In this document: piece after piece, positions 41,662 to 49,918 of the stretch
Numbering within the stretch: the first letter of the stretch is position 1
How the letters are laid out: the number at the start of each line of letters is the position of its first letter
Source: a virus
Virus record (IMG/VR): IMGVR_UViG_3300037042_006844
Location: 239,565-303,564 of that record
Length of the DNA: 64,000 bases
Strand: one strand, 5' to 3'
Notes under the pieces: model-generated
Database searches by the model: none
What the model saw: only the letters and a program-made list of their open reading frames with translations
Told to the model about the DNA's origin: nothing
Made by a program: the position numbers and the translations under genes

Positions 41662-43050
41662 TTACGACGCATCATCATCGTCGGACGAATGTGCATTCCA
41701 TTTGTTCTTCAAAACATTTTTTACTTGGTTTTCGCCGTTCATCATTTCGTTTTGCAGAGCAACACCTTCTCGGCTATTCTCGCTGTATATCTCGATATGT
41801 CCACAACCCGCGTTCATTTTGCTCGGAAACGTCAAACCGTCTGGTCCGAAACGATTCTTGATGATGTGGAATCGTGCGGTGTGATTTACTTTGTCTTGAA
41901 CTTTGCGAGACAGTGAGATTACAAAATCCGCTGTCATGATTTTACGATAGCTGTCAGCAATGTTGTTTGCTTGAATAATGTCTTCATCCATCGCAGCACG
42001 ATTGCTTTGTGATGCTGTCCAAATCGGAACTTGCAACTCACCAGCGATACTGCGCAGTTCTTCGTAAATGCCGCCAGCCTCTTGATAACTATTGCTGTTA
42101 CGATCACTATGAATGGGGCGCAGAATATCTGCGTAATCCACGACAATCATATCGATTTTGGTTCCCAACATCTGAATACGCTCGCAGTGGTTTTTAAGAC
42201 TTTGCGCGGACACCGTTTTGATCGGAAAATACTTGATTTTCAACTTACCTGGCACTTCCGCAATCTTCTTTTTAACAATATCAATGTTGTTACGAATATT
42301 CTGGAAATCGATTCCAGTGAAACACGCGTCATAGCGCAGGCCCACATAATTTTCGTTGAGTTCGAGCGTAAAATGCAAAACGTTTCTGCCTTGCTTCATT
42401 GCCTCTGCACCAATTCTGGACAACACCCAACTCTTTCCACTACCAGCACACGCTGTAACAACGCCAAGCTCGCCAGGTCCAAGACCACCGTCCATTAAAG
42501 AATCAACGACTTCCCAGTTTGTGGGAATTGAATCACGAGCCATGAGCGTCATGCGCTTGTCGATATCATCTTCATAACTGTGACCAAGGTTGCGCTCCAT
42601 ACCAGCTTTGAGAGCTTCATCAACCTTGCTCTTGATTTTCTCGTATTCACCAGTGACCAGCAAATCCATACTCTCGCTGATTGCATTTTTGAGCTTTTGA
42701 TTTTTACAAAATTCCAAAAACTGCTCTTTGATAAACGTAAGATCACCATCGTTCATTTTCATGTAAACAACTTTGAGGTTGTTGACAATACTCTGCTTCA
42801 AAACATCGTTGTTAACTTGATCAAGCTTTACTTTGAATACATTCAGTGTTGGTAGGTCTTTATAATCCGTGAAATACTGAATGCTTTCTTTCACGATCCA
42901 TTTATGCGCGTCACTTTCAAAAAAGTCCGCTTCAACAATATCTGCCAGCCGTTCAATAAATGGACGGTCTGATACCAGTCCAGATATGCATTTGATTTGG
43001 AATTCACTTCCAAACTTCTTTAGGTTATCGATTATGTGTTTTTCGTTCAT
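41662..43050 (-). CDS. 41: Replicative DNA helicase (DnaB/T4 gp41-like)
   Basis: 462 aa, as T4 gp41 (475). RecA-type core: Walker A ACAGSGKS (200-207), VLHFTLELNENYVGLRYDAC (H1a region), IDMIVVDYADIL (Walker B), VPIWTASQSNRAAMDEDI and HIIKNRFGPDGLTFP. An N-terminal helical domain occupies ~1-140. The acidic C-terminus (HSSDDDDAS) may contact partners. It unwinds the fork as a hexamer. No intein here, although gp41 genes of related phages are known split-intein hosts. Single-gene unit with promoter 43090-43118 and terminator 41599-41649. Confidence 0.95.
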   Translation of the reverse strand: MNEKHIIDNLKKFGSEFQIKCISGLVSDRPFIERLADIVEADFFESDAHKWIVKESIQYFTDYKDLPTLNVFKVKLDQVNNDVLKQSIVNNLKVVYMKMNDGDLTFIKEQFLEFCKNQKLKNAISESMDLLVTGEYEKIKSKVDEALKAGMERNLGHSYEDDIDKRMTLMARDSIPTNWEVVDSLMDGGLGPGELGVVTACAGSGKSWVLSRIGAEAMKQGRNVLHFTLELNENYVGLRYDACFTGIDFQNIRNNIDIVKKKIAEVPGKLKIKYFPIKTVSAQSLKNHCERIQMLGTKIDMIVVDYADILRPIHSDRNSNSYQEAGGIYEELRSIAGELQVPIWTASQSNRAAMDEDIIQANNIADSYRKIMTADFVISLSRKVQDKVNHTARFHIIKNRFGPDGLTFPSKMNAGCGHIEIYSENSREGVALQNEMMNGENQVKNVLKNKWNAHSSDDDDAS

Positions 43051-43089
43051 TTATGTTTTTTTCGTTTTAGAGTAATTGTCGTTGATGTC

Positions 43090-43118
43090 ATGATACACCA
43101 CAGGTGTGAGATGTTCAA
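43090..43118 (-). promoter_or_regulatory. Promoter of gp41
   Basis: Minus strand: TTGAAC (43113-43118), 17-nt spacer, TATCAT (43090-43095), 39 nt before the helicase ATG. Confidence 0.6.
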
Positions 43119-43157
43119 TCTATATGAAGCCGGAATCCTAATTTAGAGCACGAAGCT

Positions 43158-43188
43158 GTTTATAGTGACAAAAAATTACACTATAAAC
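43158..43188 (-). terminator. Hairpin at the 3' end of rnh
   Basis: A 10-bp perfect stem GTTTATAGTG/CACTATAAAC with an 11-nt loop containing TAATTTTTTG; the rnh stop codon lies in the loop. Probable terminator, though the T-run is inside the loop rather than after the stem. Confidence 0.45.
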
Positions 43189-44248
43189 GAATTAATTCTA
43201 GAATATGTCTCATTCAACCACACAGTGTAATTAGGAATATTGTTCCACATTTTATCCTCATTGATCAACTTGCTGAATGCCATTTTGTTGATACGAGGCA
43301 CTGGTTTCTGAATGATCTCTTCGATGCGTAGTTGCGTAAAACTCTGAATTTGTGTGCTTTTCAGCTGCATTAATTCATGATTACGCTCCATTGTCAGCTT
43401 ATCTGCCAACACACGCTCGTAGATTTTGTATTTCCCGTTATTGTTCTCCGCATAGTTGTAGATTTCTTGCAGATTTGTTACACGTTCTTCGGCTAGAAAT
43501 GGAAACCCTTGTAGAATTCGTTTGATCCCCGCGCCTTCGATTCCAGGAATGTTATCACTATTGTCACCTTCCATCACACGATAAAAAATGAAATTGCTGC
43601 AACTGATTCCGTATTCGTCCACGATTTCTTTGCAACCGAAAATCTTTTTCTTGGTTGGACTCCAGATTTTCACTTTATCACTGGCAAGTTGCAAAAAGTC
43701 CTTGTCAGATGACATGATGGTGACATTGCTGTCCTTGAAAGTTTGTTCTGCCAAATAAGCAATAGCATCGTCAGCCTCAATGTTGTCGATTGCCATTGTG
43801 GTCAATGGTAAAACGTCCAAATAATTGATCAGCCGCAGAAGTTCCATTCTGATGTTTTTGTGTTCGATATCAGAACTGGTCATTTCTTCATATGATCGGT
43901 TGAACCGAATTCGAGTCTTGCGACCCTTTTTGTAGTCTGGATAAATTTTGCGGCGTTTTTGCGAGCCACCGTTGCCATCAAACACAACAATAACTCGGGT
44001 TGGATTGAGCAATTTGATTGCGTATCCAACACTTTTTAGAAATCCTGCGATTCCTCCGGTGTGCAGCCCATCGTCGTTCATTGACGGAACTGCCATGAAA
44101 GATCGAATAAACGTATTCACTACAGTCCGTCAACCAACAGGACATCACTATTAAGTGATTTTCTTAGCCCCATTGTGACGGACTCTCCTTTCACATTTTG
44201 GAAAATTGAAAATAATTTTTTCATTTCCGTTTTACTGAATTCAGTCAT
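43176..44248 (-). pseudogene. rnh: RNase H / 5'-3' exonuclease (T4 rnh-like, FEN family) with frame break near the N-terminus
   Basis: The body (43176-44117) encodes an intact flap/5'-exonuclease: NTFIRSFMAVPSMNDDG, RVIVVFDGNGGSQKRRKIYP, NIEADDAIAYLAEQ, VTIMSSDKDFLQLAS and EGDNSDNIPGIEGAG carry the acidic metal-binding residues. The expected first strand LLVDGL is encoded just upstream in another frame: from the ATG at 44248 one reads MTEFSKTEMKKLFSIF, ending VLLVDGL at 44123, then TAG. Five bases (TAGTG, 44118-44122) separate CTG from AAT; deleting them gives the family-like DGLNTFIRSF. Either the gene is disrupted, or ribosomes hop the 5 nt, or an internal start (GTG at 44120) makes a protein lacking the first catalytic strand. 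Confidence 0.85.
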
Positions 44249-45152
44249 TTAGTATTCTTTCAACAAATTCTGATTTGTTTTTACAAGTTTCCCAATCGTG
44301 CTGCCATATCGCTTTGATGATATAGCCATTAGCTTCAGCAGTCAACTTTTTATTTTCGTCTCGCTCCCAAATAACTTTCACGGAGTCGTCTGATTGATAA
44401 AATCTTGGGTCTCGATGCCAATAAGTTCCATTGAACTCTATCAACATATTTTTTTGAATTACGAACACATCATACGGTTTACCACCGACAAAATGTTCAT
44501 CTTCCACAGCATACCCTTTCTGTTTCAGAATATCTATTAATTCGATCTGCCCTTTTGATTTATACACGGGCTTATGAATCCCGTGCAGCCATTGCGTTTT
44601 AGTAATAGACGAAAGTGTCTGTTTCGTTTCCGTCGAATGTCTGAATCCAAATCTTTTAGTTTTTTTAGGCTTTTTCAGTCTAGATATGTGTTCGTCGGAT
44701 AGCCGTTTTCCTTTTTGAGCAACCGAAATTTTGTTTTTTGTAGTCTCACTATGAACAAATCCAATTCGGCTATTTTGTCGGTTTCGGCGAGCTATTTCTG
44801 TTTGTGAGTTTGGTAAGCAATGCTCTATCATCAACTTTCTACTTCGCTCTTTAGCTTCTGGGTGGTCGGCGTAGTATTTTTTAATACCCACTATCATTTT
44901 TTTCCGTCTCGCATCTGAAATTTGATAGCTTTCTTTCGATCTATTTCTATGGGCGGCGTTGGATGTTCTAACCGCACTCATTTTTTTAAGAAAATCTTTT
45001 CCATACTTTCGATACATCAGATTTTTTAATTTCTCCCCGGTTTTACTACCAATGCCATTCAGCTTAAAAAGACTTTTCAAACCGCAGATTTTCTCATCTC
45101 TAATATACTGGTTATACAGCGAATCTATTAATACATCACATTCATTTTCCAT
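44241..45152 (-). CDS. Vsr-like homing endonuclease with NUMOD-type repeats
   Basis: 303 aa. N-terminal helical region (LYNQYIRDEKICGLKSLFKL) and an HTH-like segment (GIGSKTGEKLKNLMYRKYG). Two NUMOD3-like DNA-binding repeats follow: GFVHSETTKNKISVAQKGKR and GFRHSTETKQTLSSITKTQW. The C-terminal Vsr-like (EDxHD) nuclease reads KPYDVFVIQKNMLIEFNGTY, WHRDPRFY, then WERDENKKLTAEANGYIIKA and IWQHDW. It lies between two diverged copies of the rnh 5' end (44120-44248 and 45211-45318). Its TGA overlaps the downstream rnh ATG (ATGACTGA). It evidently invaded rnh and brought a replacement 5' end with it. Confidence 0.88.
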   Translation of the reverse strand: MENECDVLIDSLYNQYIRDEKICGLKSLFKLNGIGSKTGEKLKNLMYRKYGKDFLKKMSAVRTSNAAHRNRSKESYQISDARRKKMIVGIKKYYADHPEAKERSRKLMIEHCLPNSQTEIARRNRQNSRIGFVHSETTKNKISVAQKGKRLSDEHISRLKKPKKTKRFGFRHSTETKQTLSSITKTQWLHGIHKPVYKSKGQIELIDILKQKGYAVEDEHFVGGKPYDVFVIQKNMLIEFNGTYWHRDPRFYQSDDSVKVIWERDENKKLTAEANGYIIKAIWQHDWETCKNKSEFVERILND

Positions 45153-45210
45153 ATATACATAACTATATGGATTCCGCCGAAAAACACCGCAGAAACGTAT
45201 TTATTTTGAG

Positions 45211-45318
45211 TCAATCGGAGTTAACGGTTTTTTGAAGTCCGCTAACTCCGATCTCTTCTTTGACGTTCTCAAACAGAGAGAACAGTCGCTTCTTCTCATT
45301 GGAAGTGAAACCACTCAT
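45211..45318 (-). pseudogene. Orphan 5' fragment of rnh (35 codons), upstream of the homing endonuclease
   Basis: Minus strand from the ATG at 45318, 7 nt after the uvsX stop: MSGFTSNEKKRLFSLFENVK then EEIGVSGLQKTVNSD and TGA. It aligns without gaps to the first 35 residues of the rnh frame starting at 44248 (MTEFSKTEMKKLFSIFQNVK, GESVTMGLRKSLNSD), with 18 identities, while the DNA is strongly diverged. The stop sits where VLLVDGL should follow; just after it the sequence AATACGTTT recalls the NTF codons of rnh. This is best read as the original rnh N-terminus, cut off by the endonuclease insertion. Confidence 0.8.
45216..45250. repeat. Inverted repeat after the rnh fragment
   Basis: CGGAGTTA/TAACTCCG stem (8 bp) with an additional inner CGG/CCG pairing. 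No T-run follows on either strand, so a terminator function is doubtful; it overlaps the last codons of the 35-codon frame. Confidence 0.35.
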
Positions 45319-45324
45319 GATAAT

Positions 45325-46473
45325 TTACGGCTCTTCTATTACCACCAATTCGTCGGTCGATACTTCAACATCTTCAACAATTTTGCTGTTTGGGTCTTTG
45401 TATTTCATGATCAGCGCATCGCAGATTCTCAAATAAATTTCTTCCTTGAGAACACCATCGCTTTGCAACGTCGATATGAAATCTTTTGATTGGAATTTCC
45501 ATTCAGTGCCGTCATTCTTAACGTAGGTGTAATAAGCTCCACCTTGCTTGAGGATGTTATTGTCTTTTAGGACTTTAATCCAACTGCTATAGTCCGCAAT
45601 TCCGCTATCAAAATAGATGTCGAAATTTGCAATTCGTTGTGGCGGTCCCATTCGGTTCTTCACAACCACGGCTTTGCACTCATTTCCAATGACCTCGTCA
45701 CCCTTTTTGAGTTTGCCTGCGTTGTTCAGCCGAACACGAACGCTACAATGATATGCGAGAGCTTTACCACCACTTACCACATACGGATCACTAAAAGCCA
45801 TCGCTTTGAGGTTCTGACGTAGTTGATTGGTGAATACAATAAGCACTTTCTGCTTGCCAATCATGTTGGTAATCTTACGCATCGCTTTACTGATAATGAT
45901 ACTCTTACCAGTTGCATATCCGTCTTTGCCGTGCTCGCTTTCAATTTCAGCCTTGGTTGATGCAGCTGCCACGGAGTCAACAATGATCGTAAGAATACGG
46001 TTCTTGTTGCTTTTTCTGACAATCGCGACCATACGTTCCATCTGCTCAAAAATATCTTCAACCGTTTCGCATTGAACATACAAAAGTTTCGATAGATTAA
46101 CGCCAAGACTTTTCCAGAACTCCGGTGCCGCCGAATTCTCGGTATCAATAACTACAGCGATACCGTTTTTCTGCTGTGTTTCTGCGACAACGTGAGCACT
46201 CACAAGACTTTTACCAGTTCCTTCCAAACCATTGAACTCTACCAATTTCCCCACTGGCAGTCCACCGTGCGGGCGATTGCTAATGGCGAGGTCCAGAATA
46301 GATGAACCAGTGCTGATCCAGTCCGTAACATCGGCGGGACTATCTTGTTCGTCCAACCTATACGCAATCTTTCCGCCATCTTTATTTGCTTTATTAAGCT
46401 CAGTTTGAAGCAGATCAATTAAATCGTCTTTGTTGGAATCTATCCCGCTGGTATTTGTTGATTTTTTTGCCAT
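45325..46473 (-). CDS. uvsX: UvsX/RecA-like recombinase
   Basis: 382 aa (T4 UvsX 391). Walker A NGLEGTGKS (81-89), AVVIDTENSAAPEFW, ILTIIVDSVAAASTKAEIES (Walker B), VLIVFTNQLRQNLKAMAFSD and SDPYVVSGGKALAYHCSVRVR (L2/DNA-binding region). Forms filaments on gp32-coated ssDNA for strand exchange and recombination-dependent replication. The acidic C-terminal tail (VEDVEVSTDELVVIEEP) is typical. Flanked by gp32 upstream (hairpin terminator between them) and, downstream, the original rnh start, suggesting an ancestral uvsX-rnh operon. Confidence 0.95.
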   Translation of the reverse strand: MAKKSTNTSGIDSNKDDLIDLLQTELNKANKDGGKIAYRLDEQDSPADVTDWISTGSSILDLAISNRPHGGLPVGKLVEFNGLEGTGKSLVSAHVVAETQQKNGIAVVIDTENSAAPEFWKSLGVNLSKLLYVQCETVEDIFEQMERMVAIVRKSNKNRILTIIVDSVAAASTKAEIESEHGKDGYATGKSIIISKAMRKITNMIGKQKVLIVFTNQLRQNLKAMAFSDPYVVSGGKALAYHCSVRVRLNNAGKLKKGDEVIGNECKAVVVKNRMGPPQRIANFDIYFDSGIADYSSWIKVLKDNNILKQGGAYYTYVKNDGTEWKFQSKDFISTLQSDGVLKEEIYLRICDALIMKYKDPNSKIVEDVEVSTDELVVIEEP

Positions 46474-46485
46474 AACGTATATTTG

Positions 46486-46521
46486 AATAGTTGGGGGAAT
46501 TTTTAGGCTCCCCCAACTATT
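46486..46521. terminator. Terminator between gp32 and uvsX
   Basis: A 12-bp perfect stem AATAGTTGGGGG/CCCCCAACTATT with a 12-nt loop. Probably attenuates transcription after the highly expressed gp32 gene, as in T4, where gene 32 is separately expressed. Confidence 0.75.
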
Positions 46522-46531
46522 TTATTTCTGA

Positions 46532-47380
46532 CTAGGCGTTGAATAGATCGCCAAACATTTTATCAACGTCTGATGATGCATCTGCCTTTGCTTTTGCGGC
46601 TGATGGGGATGCCGCAGGTTTTGATGCCACTGGTGGCTTGACTGCTGCCGTTGGCACCTCTGCGTCATCGTCGGTGCTGTCAGCAACAGCGACAGGAGCA
46701 CTTTCTCCTTCAACGGTTTCTGGGTTGAGCCACTTGTCCATCACATCCTTGAGTTCATCATAACTCAACTCTGGAAACAGATCCAGAATATTCGTCTGAT
46801 TCTTCAGACTCTCGACCAATGTAGGGTTCTTTGGATCGACCGCAGTAGATACATTCGGACGAGGACGAATCTTGGTTACTGGGAAGCTCTTGCCAGTATC
46901 GTCGCCAGTTGTGAATTCAACAGTAATATCACGTCCGTTCATCACGTCGGTAATATCTCCATATTCACCATCAAGAATGAGCGCACCAATTTCTTGATAC
47001 ACAGTCTTGCCGAAGCCCCAAAACTTGACTCCTTCTGTCTCTTCGCCACGAACGATGACGGGAGCAAAAGTTCTCATCTTAGGTTCCATCTTGCGACCCA
47101 TCTGCCAATCTTCCTTCGAACCCGTTTTCTTCAAACGGTTTGCAAATTCCACGATTGGATCGGGACGACCAAAACTATCTGGAGACAGATACGTCTTGCC
47201 GTTGATATTATAATGGAACTTGAGTTCGATGAAGGGATTCTCTGGATTGAACTTGTAAGGGACGATTCTTACAACTTGCTTACCAGGCTTTGGTTTCCAA
47301 ATGAGGTCTGACTTTTTGTTGCTGCCTTGATTCTGAAGGGAGTTAAGGCGACTCTTTAATTGAGCAATGTTTAATGCCAT
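46532..47380 (-). CDS. 32: Single-stranded DNA-binding protein (T4 gp32-like)
   Basis: 282 aa (T4 gp32 301). The N-terminal basic cooperative segment IAQLKSRLNSLQNQGSNKKS resembles the LAST-type N-domain. The OB core follows (KQVVRIVPYKFNPENPFIEL, FHYNINGKTYLSPDSFGRPD). A Cys-containing zinc ribbon is not apparent. The C-terminal third is low-complexity Ala/Pro/Val and ends with the acidic DASSDVDKMFGDLFNA, the usual protein-interaction tip. It coats ssDNA at the fork and in recombination. Promoter at 47478-47506 with a ~95-nt leader, long enough for autoregulatory translation control as known for T4 gp32. Confidence 0.9.
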   Translation of the reverse strand: MALNIAQLKSRLNSLQNQGSNKKSDLIWKPKPGKQVVRIVPYKFNPENPFIELKFHYNINGKTYLSPDSFGRPDPIVEFANRLKKTGSKEDWQMGRKMEPKMRTFAPVIVRGEETEGVKFWGFGKTVYQEIGALILDGEYGDITDVMNGRDITVEFTTGDDTGKSFPVTKIRPRPNVSTAVDPKNPTLVESLKNQTNILDLFPELSYDELKDVMDKWLNPETVEGESAPVAVADSTDDDAEVPTAAVKPPVASKPAASPSAAKAKADASSDVDKMFGDLFNA

Positions 47381-47477
47381 AATTATGTATTGTTTGTTTT
47401 AATTATCTAACGTTTTAATTAGCCATCCAAGTTCCTCAACTCACGAGAGCAGAGACTTGTGTAACTAACTTGAGTCC

Positions 47478-47506
47478 AATTTACACTATAGGTCTAACTG
47501 GGTCAA
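47478..47506 (-). promoter_or_regulatory. Promoter of gp32
   Basis: Minus strand: TTGACC (47501-47506), 17-nt spacer, TAAATT (47478-47483). The downstream leader (47381-47470) contains no gene. The GTGTAAATTG context is shared with the promoter at 29909-29936. Confidence 0.55.
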
Positions 47507-47519
47507 GCTATAATAACTA

Positions 47520-47918
47520 TCACAGAGAAAGGATAGAGAATAATTTTAATCCGACTATTTTTACACCTGGATCGGCGACCAGAATGATGCTATTCTTATA
47601 CAGATCCCAGTTTAATTGGAAAGTTTTATCGAACACACCATTGTTCTCATCTGAAATGAGTCGATTCATGGCGTTGAGAGTATACAGTGTATTGGTGTGT
47701 TTCTTCCTATGCACACCAATCGTGTTGGGGTATTTAACCTTGCAGTCTGGATTTCTGACCACGTTGAAAGTCATATAGACCTCACGCAAATTCTTTTCGT
47801 TAACAAAGAGAAACACTCTGTTGTCGATAAGCTCATACACCTTTTTGATGTCGTTCACCGCACCAGAGTAGTTTTCACTGTTCGTGAACGTGCAAAGAAG
47901 TTGTTTTTGCGGAATCAT
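47520..47918 (-). CDS. Hypothetical protein between gp32 and the 661-aa protein
   Basis: 132 aa, not recognised; mixed alpha/beta (LLCTFTNSENYSGAVNDIKK, VYMTFNVVRNPDCKVKYPNT, IGVHRKKHTNTLYTLNAMNR). Its ATG overlaps the stop of the large gene upstream by 4 nt (ATGA), so it is translationally coupled to it. No membrane segment. Confidence 0.7.
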   Translation of the reverse strand: MIPQKQLLCTFTNSENYSGAVNDIKKVYELIDNRVFLFVNEKNLREVYMTFNVVRNPDCKVKYPNTIGVHRKKHTNTLYTLNAMNRLISDENNGVFDKTFQLNWDLYKNSIILVADPGVKIVGLKLFSILSL

Positions 47919-49900
47919 GGTGTTGTCGTTGAATCTGGATCATTGATGGGTTCTTCAACTGGAACATCAATAGCTGCTCCAGAGTTTGGCATTTGCCAAA
48001 CCCACTGACCTTCAGCATGACCTTCGAAACCCAGCCAGTCTGTAAATGTCGTCCATCCTTGCAAAGTGACTTCTTTCAAAAATCTTCCAATTTTGATGAT
48101 GGATTCGTAAATGCTTTGCAGACCGGATTTTACATCCTCCCACAACTCCATAAAGAAATTTTTGAGTTCTCCAGACAAAGATTTGATTCTGTTCCAAACG
48201 TCACCAAAATATTTTGTGATACTGGCTCCCATTTGATTGATTACGTCCATTGCACCCTCATCAAGCTGGTTTTCTCCGATATACTCTTTCATTTTGGATT
48301 TGATATCACCTCTGATCGAAATACCTCTGGTTCCACCACGGTTCGAAAACCTAAACGAAATGTTTTTATCATTCGCTTTGATAAAATCCATCACCGTATA
48401 CATGTGAAAATTCCCTCCGCACATCCAAGTCATCATATGGTCTGCAACGCAATCTGGCGGTTCAGACGAAGATGCGAATCGACGCTTTCCAGTGGCAAGT
48501 TCTTCGATGATCAAAGTTCGACGGGGTTGTTGAACAAACAAGCTGTTCAGCTTCAACATAATTTTTGTCACATCAACTGGAATATCGCCACCCTCAACGA
48601 AATCTATATTCTTGCGAATAATCTTTTTTACATCTTCGGCTTGTTTTTTGATGTCATCGATTGATGCCTGACCTTTAATAGCCGATGTCAACGCTTTGTT
48701 TAGCGTTTCTTTGGCTTCATCTTGCAGAGAGATGTAATAGCCTTTTTCCAGACCGTGCATGATAAACGAAGAGACCTCATCCATAACCGCTTGGGACTCG
48801 TTTGTTTCTTTCAGCACAGAGGACACTACCGAATTGATTTCTGCATTTTGTGCGCTGCAAATTTGTGCAGCTTTGTCTTTCAAACTAGCTTTGACTTTGG
48901 AGCCTTTACCATAAAAAATCAAATCCGTTTTGGATGTGCCTTTTATGTTGGCAAAAATTGGATTGGTAATTCGGCATTCCAAGTTACCCAGTAATTTTGA
49001 ACTGACTACTCCGAATTTCGATTTCAGTCCGTCCACAATAATTTGAGCGGTTCTATCGCCAGTATTCTGTCCACCAAACTCTTGGTCAATGTGAATTTCC
49101 ATTTGCTGGGCGTTACATTCCATATTGGCGACGACTTTATCATTATTAGCCGCCTTTTTTTCTGGTGGCTTTTCTTTAGTAGACTTTTCTGCCGACGGTT
49201 TGGGATTCTTTCGCCTCATGGGAGCACCACGCTCTGCTTGAATTGTGACGCTACCAGTGGATTCATCGTAAATCTGCTCGCCCACCAACTTGCCATCGGA
49301 ATCAAACCAATCAAAACCTCGATTGACATATCCCAAAGAAACTGCCTCATCAATGCTGAAATTCACCAATGGCATATCGCCAGTGAGCATCGACTTCACT
49401 GCTTGAGCGTCTTGAACTTTATCCTTTGCGGAGCGATTATCATCCGCATCGTCCCCAGCAATTTTTTTGTTCAGTTCTTGGTCGAGAGAGACTGTGCCAG
49501 TTTTGGTGGCATCGGCGGGATTTTCTTCAGCGCCTGGCTCGGCGGGTTTTGCTACATCGGCGGTTGCGAGTCCTCCAGCATCATCTGGTGAAAATAAAGT
49601 CCCCGTGTTCTTTTTTGGGTTCTCCGCAAAATGAGTGCCTTTGTCAACAGCGCGGTCTCGGTAGTCTTTGCTAGGAAAGGTTACGAGAATGCCATCTTTA
49701 TTGTATGCTTGACGGTCTGGGAAACGACCCGCTTCAAACAATTTAGCGGTTTTGTCAAGAATTTCGTCCAACGAATAACCCGCCTTTTCCAAATACTCCT
49801 GTAGAATAAAAACATGATCGGCGTTTTCTAGACGAAATACACCATCTCTGATTCTAGCGTCACAGCAAACGTCATTTATAATCGACTTAAATTTCATCAA
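47915..49900 (-). CDS. Large protein of unknown function, possible PD-(D/E)XK-like core
   Basis: 661 aa. Residues ~1-80 resemble a small helical N-domain; ~90-270 are low-complexity, with many Ala, Asp and Lys (AEPGAEENPADATKTGTVSL, EKSTKEKPPEKKAANNDKVV). At ~320-360 lies KTDLIFYGKGSKVKASLKDK followed by AAQICSAQNAEINSVVSSVL; K-T-D then K-x-S-L-K with a 'AQ.cSAQ' tail resembles a conserved phage domain related to PD-(D/E)XK nucleases. The C-terminal ~130 residues are amphipathic (WNRIKSLSGELKNFFMELWE) and could be structural. CATATTTATAATTG precedes the ATG. Confidence 0.7.
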   Translation of the reverse strand: MMKFKSIINDVCCDARIRDGVFRLENADHVFILQEYLEKAGYSLDEILDKTAKLFEAGRFPDRQAYNKDGILVTFPSKDYRDRAVDKGTHFAENPKKNTGTLFSPDDAGGLATADVAKPAEPGAEENPADATKTGTVSLDQELNKKIAGDDADDNRSAKDKVQDAQAVKSMLTGDMPLVNFSIDEAVSLGYVNRGFDWFDSDGKLVGEQIYDESTGSVTIQAERGAPMRRKNPKPSAEKSTKEKPPEKKAANNDKVVANMECNAQQMEIHIDQEFGGQNTGDRTAQIIVDGLKSKFGVVSSKLLGNLECRITNPIFANIKGTSKTDLIFYGKGSKVKASLKDKAAQICSAQNAEINSVVSSVLKETNESQAVMDEVSSFIMHGLEKGYYISLQDEAKETLNKALTSAIKGQASIDDIKKQAEDVKKIIRKNIDFVEGGDIPVDVTKIMLKLNSLFVQQPRRTLIIEELATGKRRFASSSEPPDCVADHMMTWMCGGNFHMYTVMDFIKANDKNISFRFSNRGGTRGISIRGDIKSKMKEYIGENQLDEGAMDVINQMGASITKYFGDVWNRIKSLSGELKNFFMELWEDVKSGLQSIYESIIKIGRFLKEVTLQGWTTFTDWLGFEGHAEGQWVWQMPNSGAAIDVPVEEPINDPDSTTTP

Positions 49901-49918
49901 TTATAAATATGAAAGACT

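Noticed and set aside
41662-43050. Split intein in the gp41 helicase, as in related phages
   Set aside because: The helicase frame is continuous through Walker A and all core motifs; no intein residues are present.
45216-45250. Hairpin after uvsX as a terminator
   Set aside because: Good stem but no following T-run on either strand and it overlaps a coding relic; listed only as an inverted repeat.
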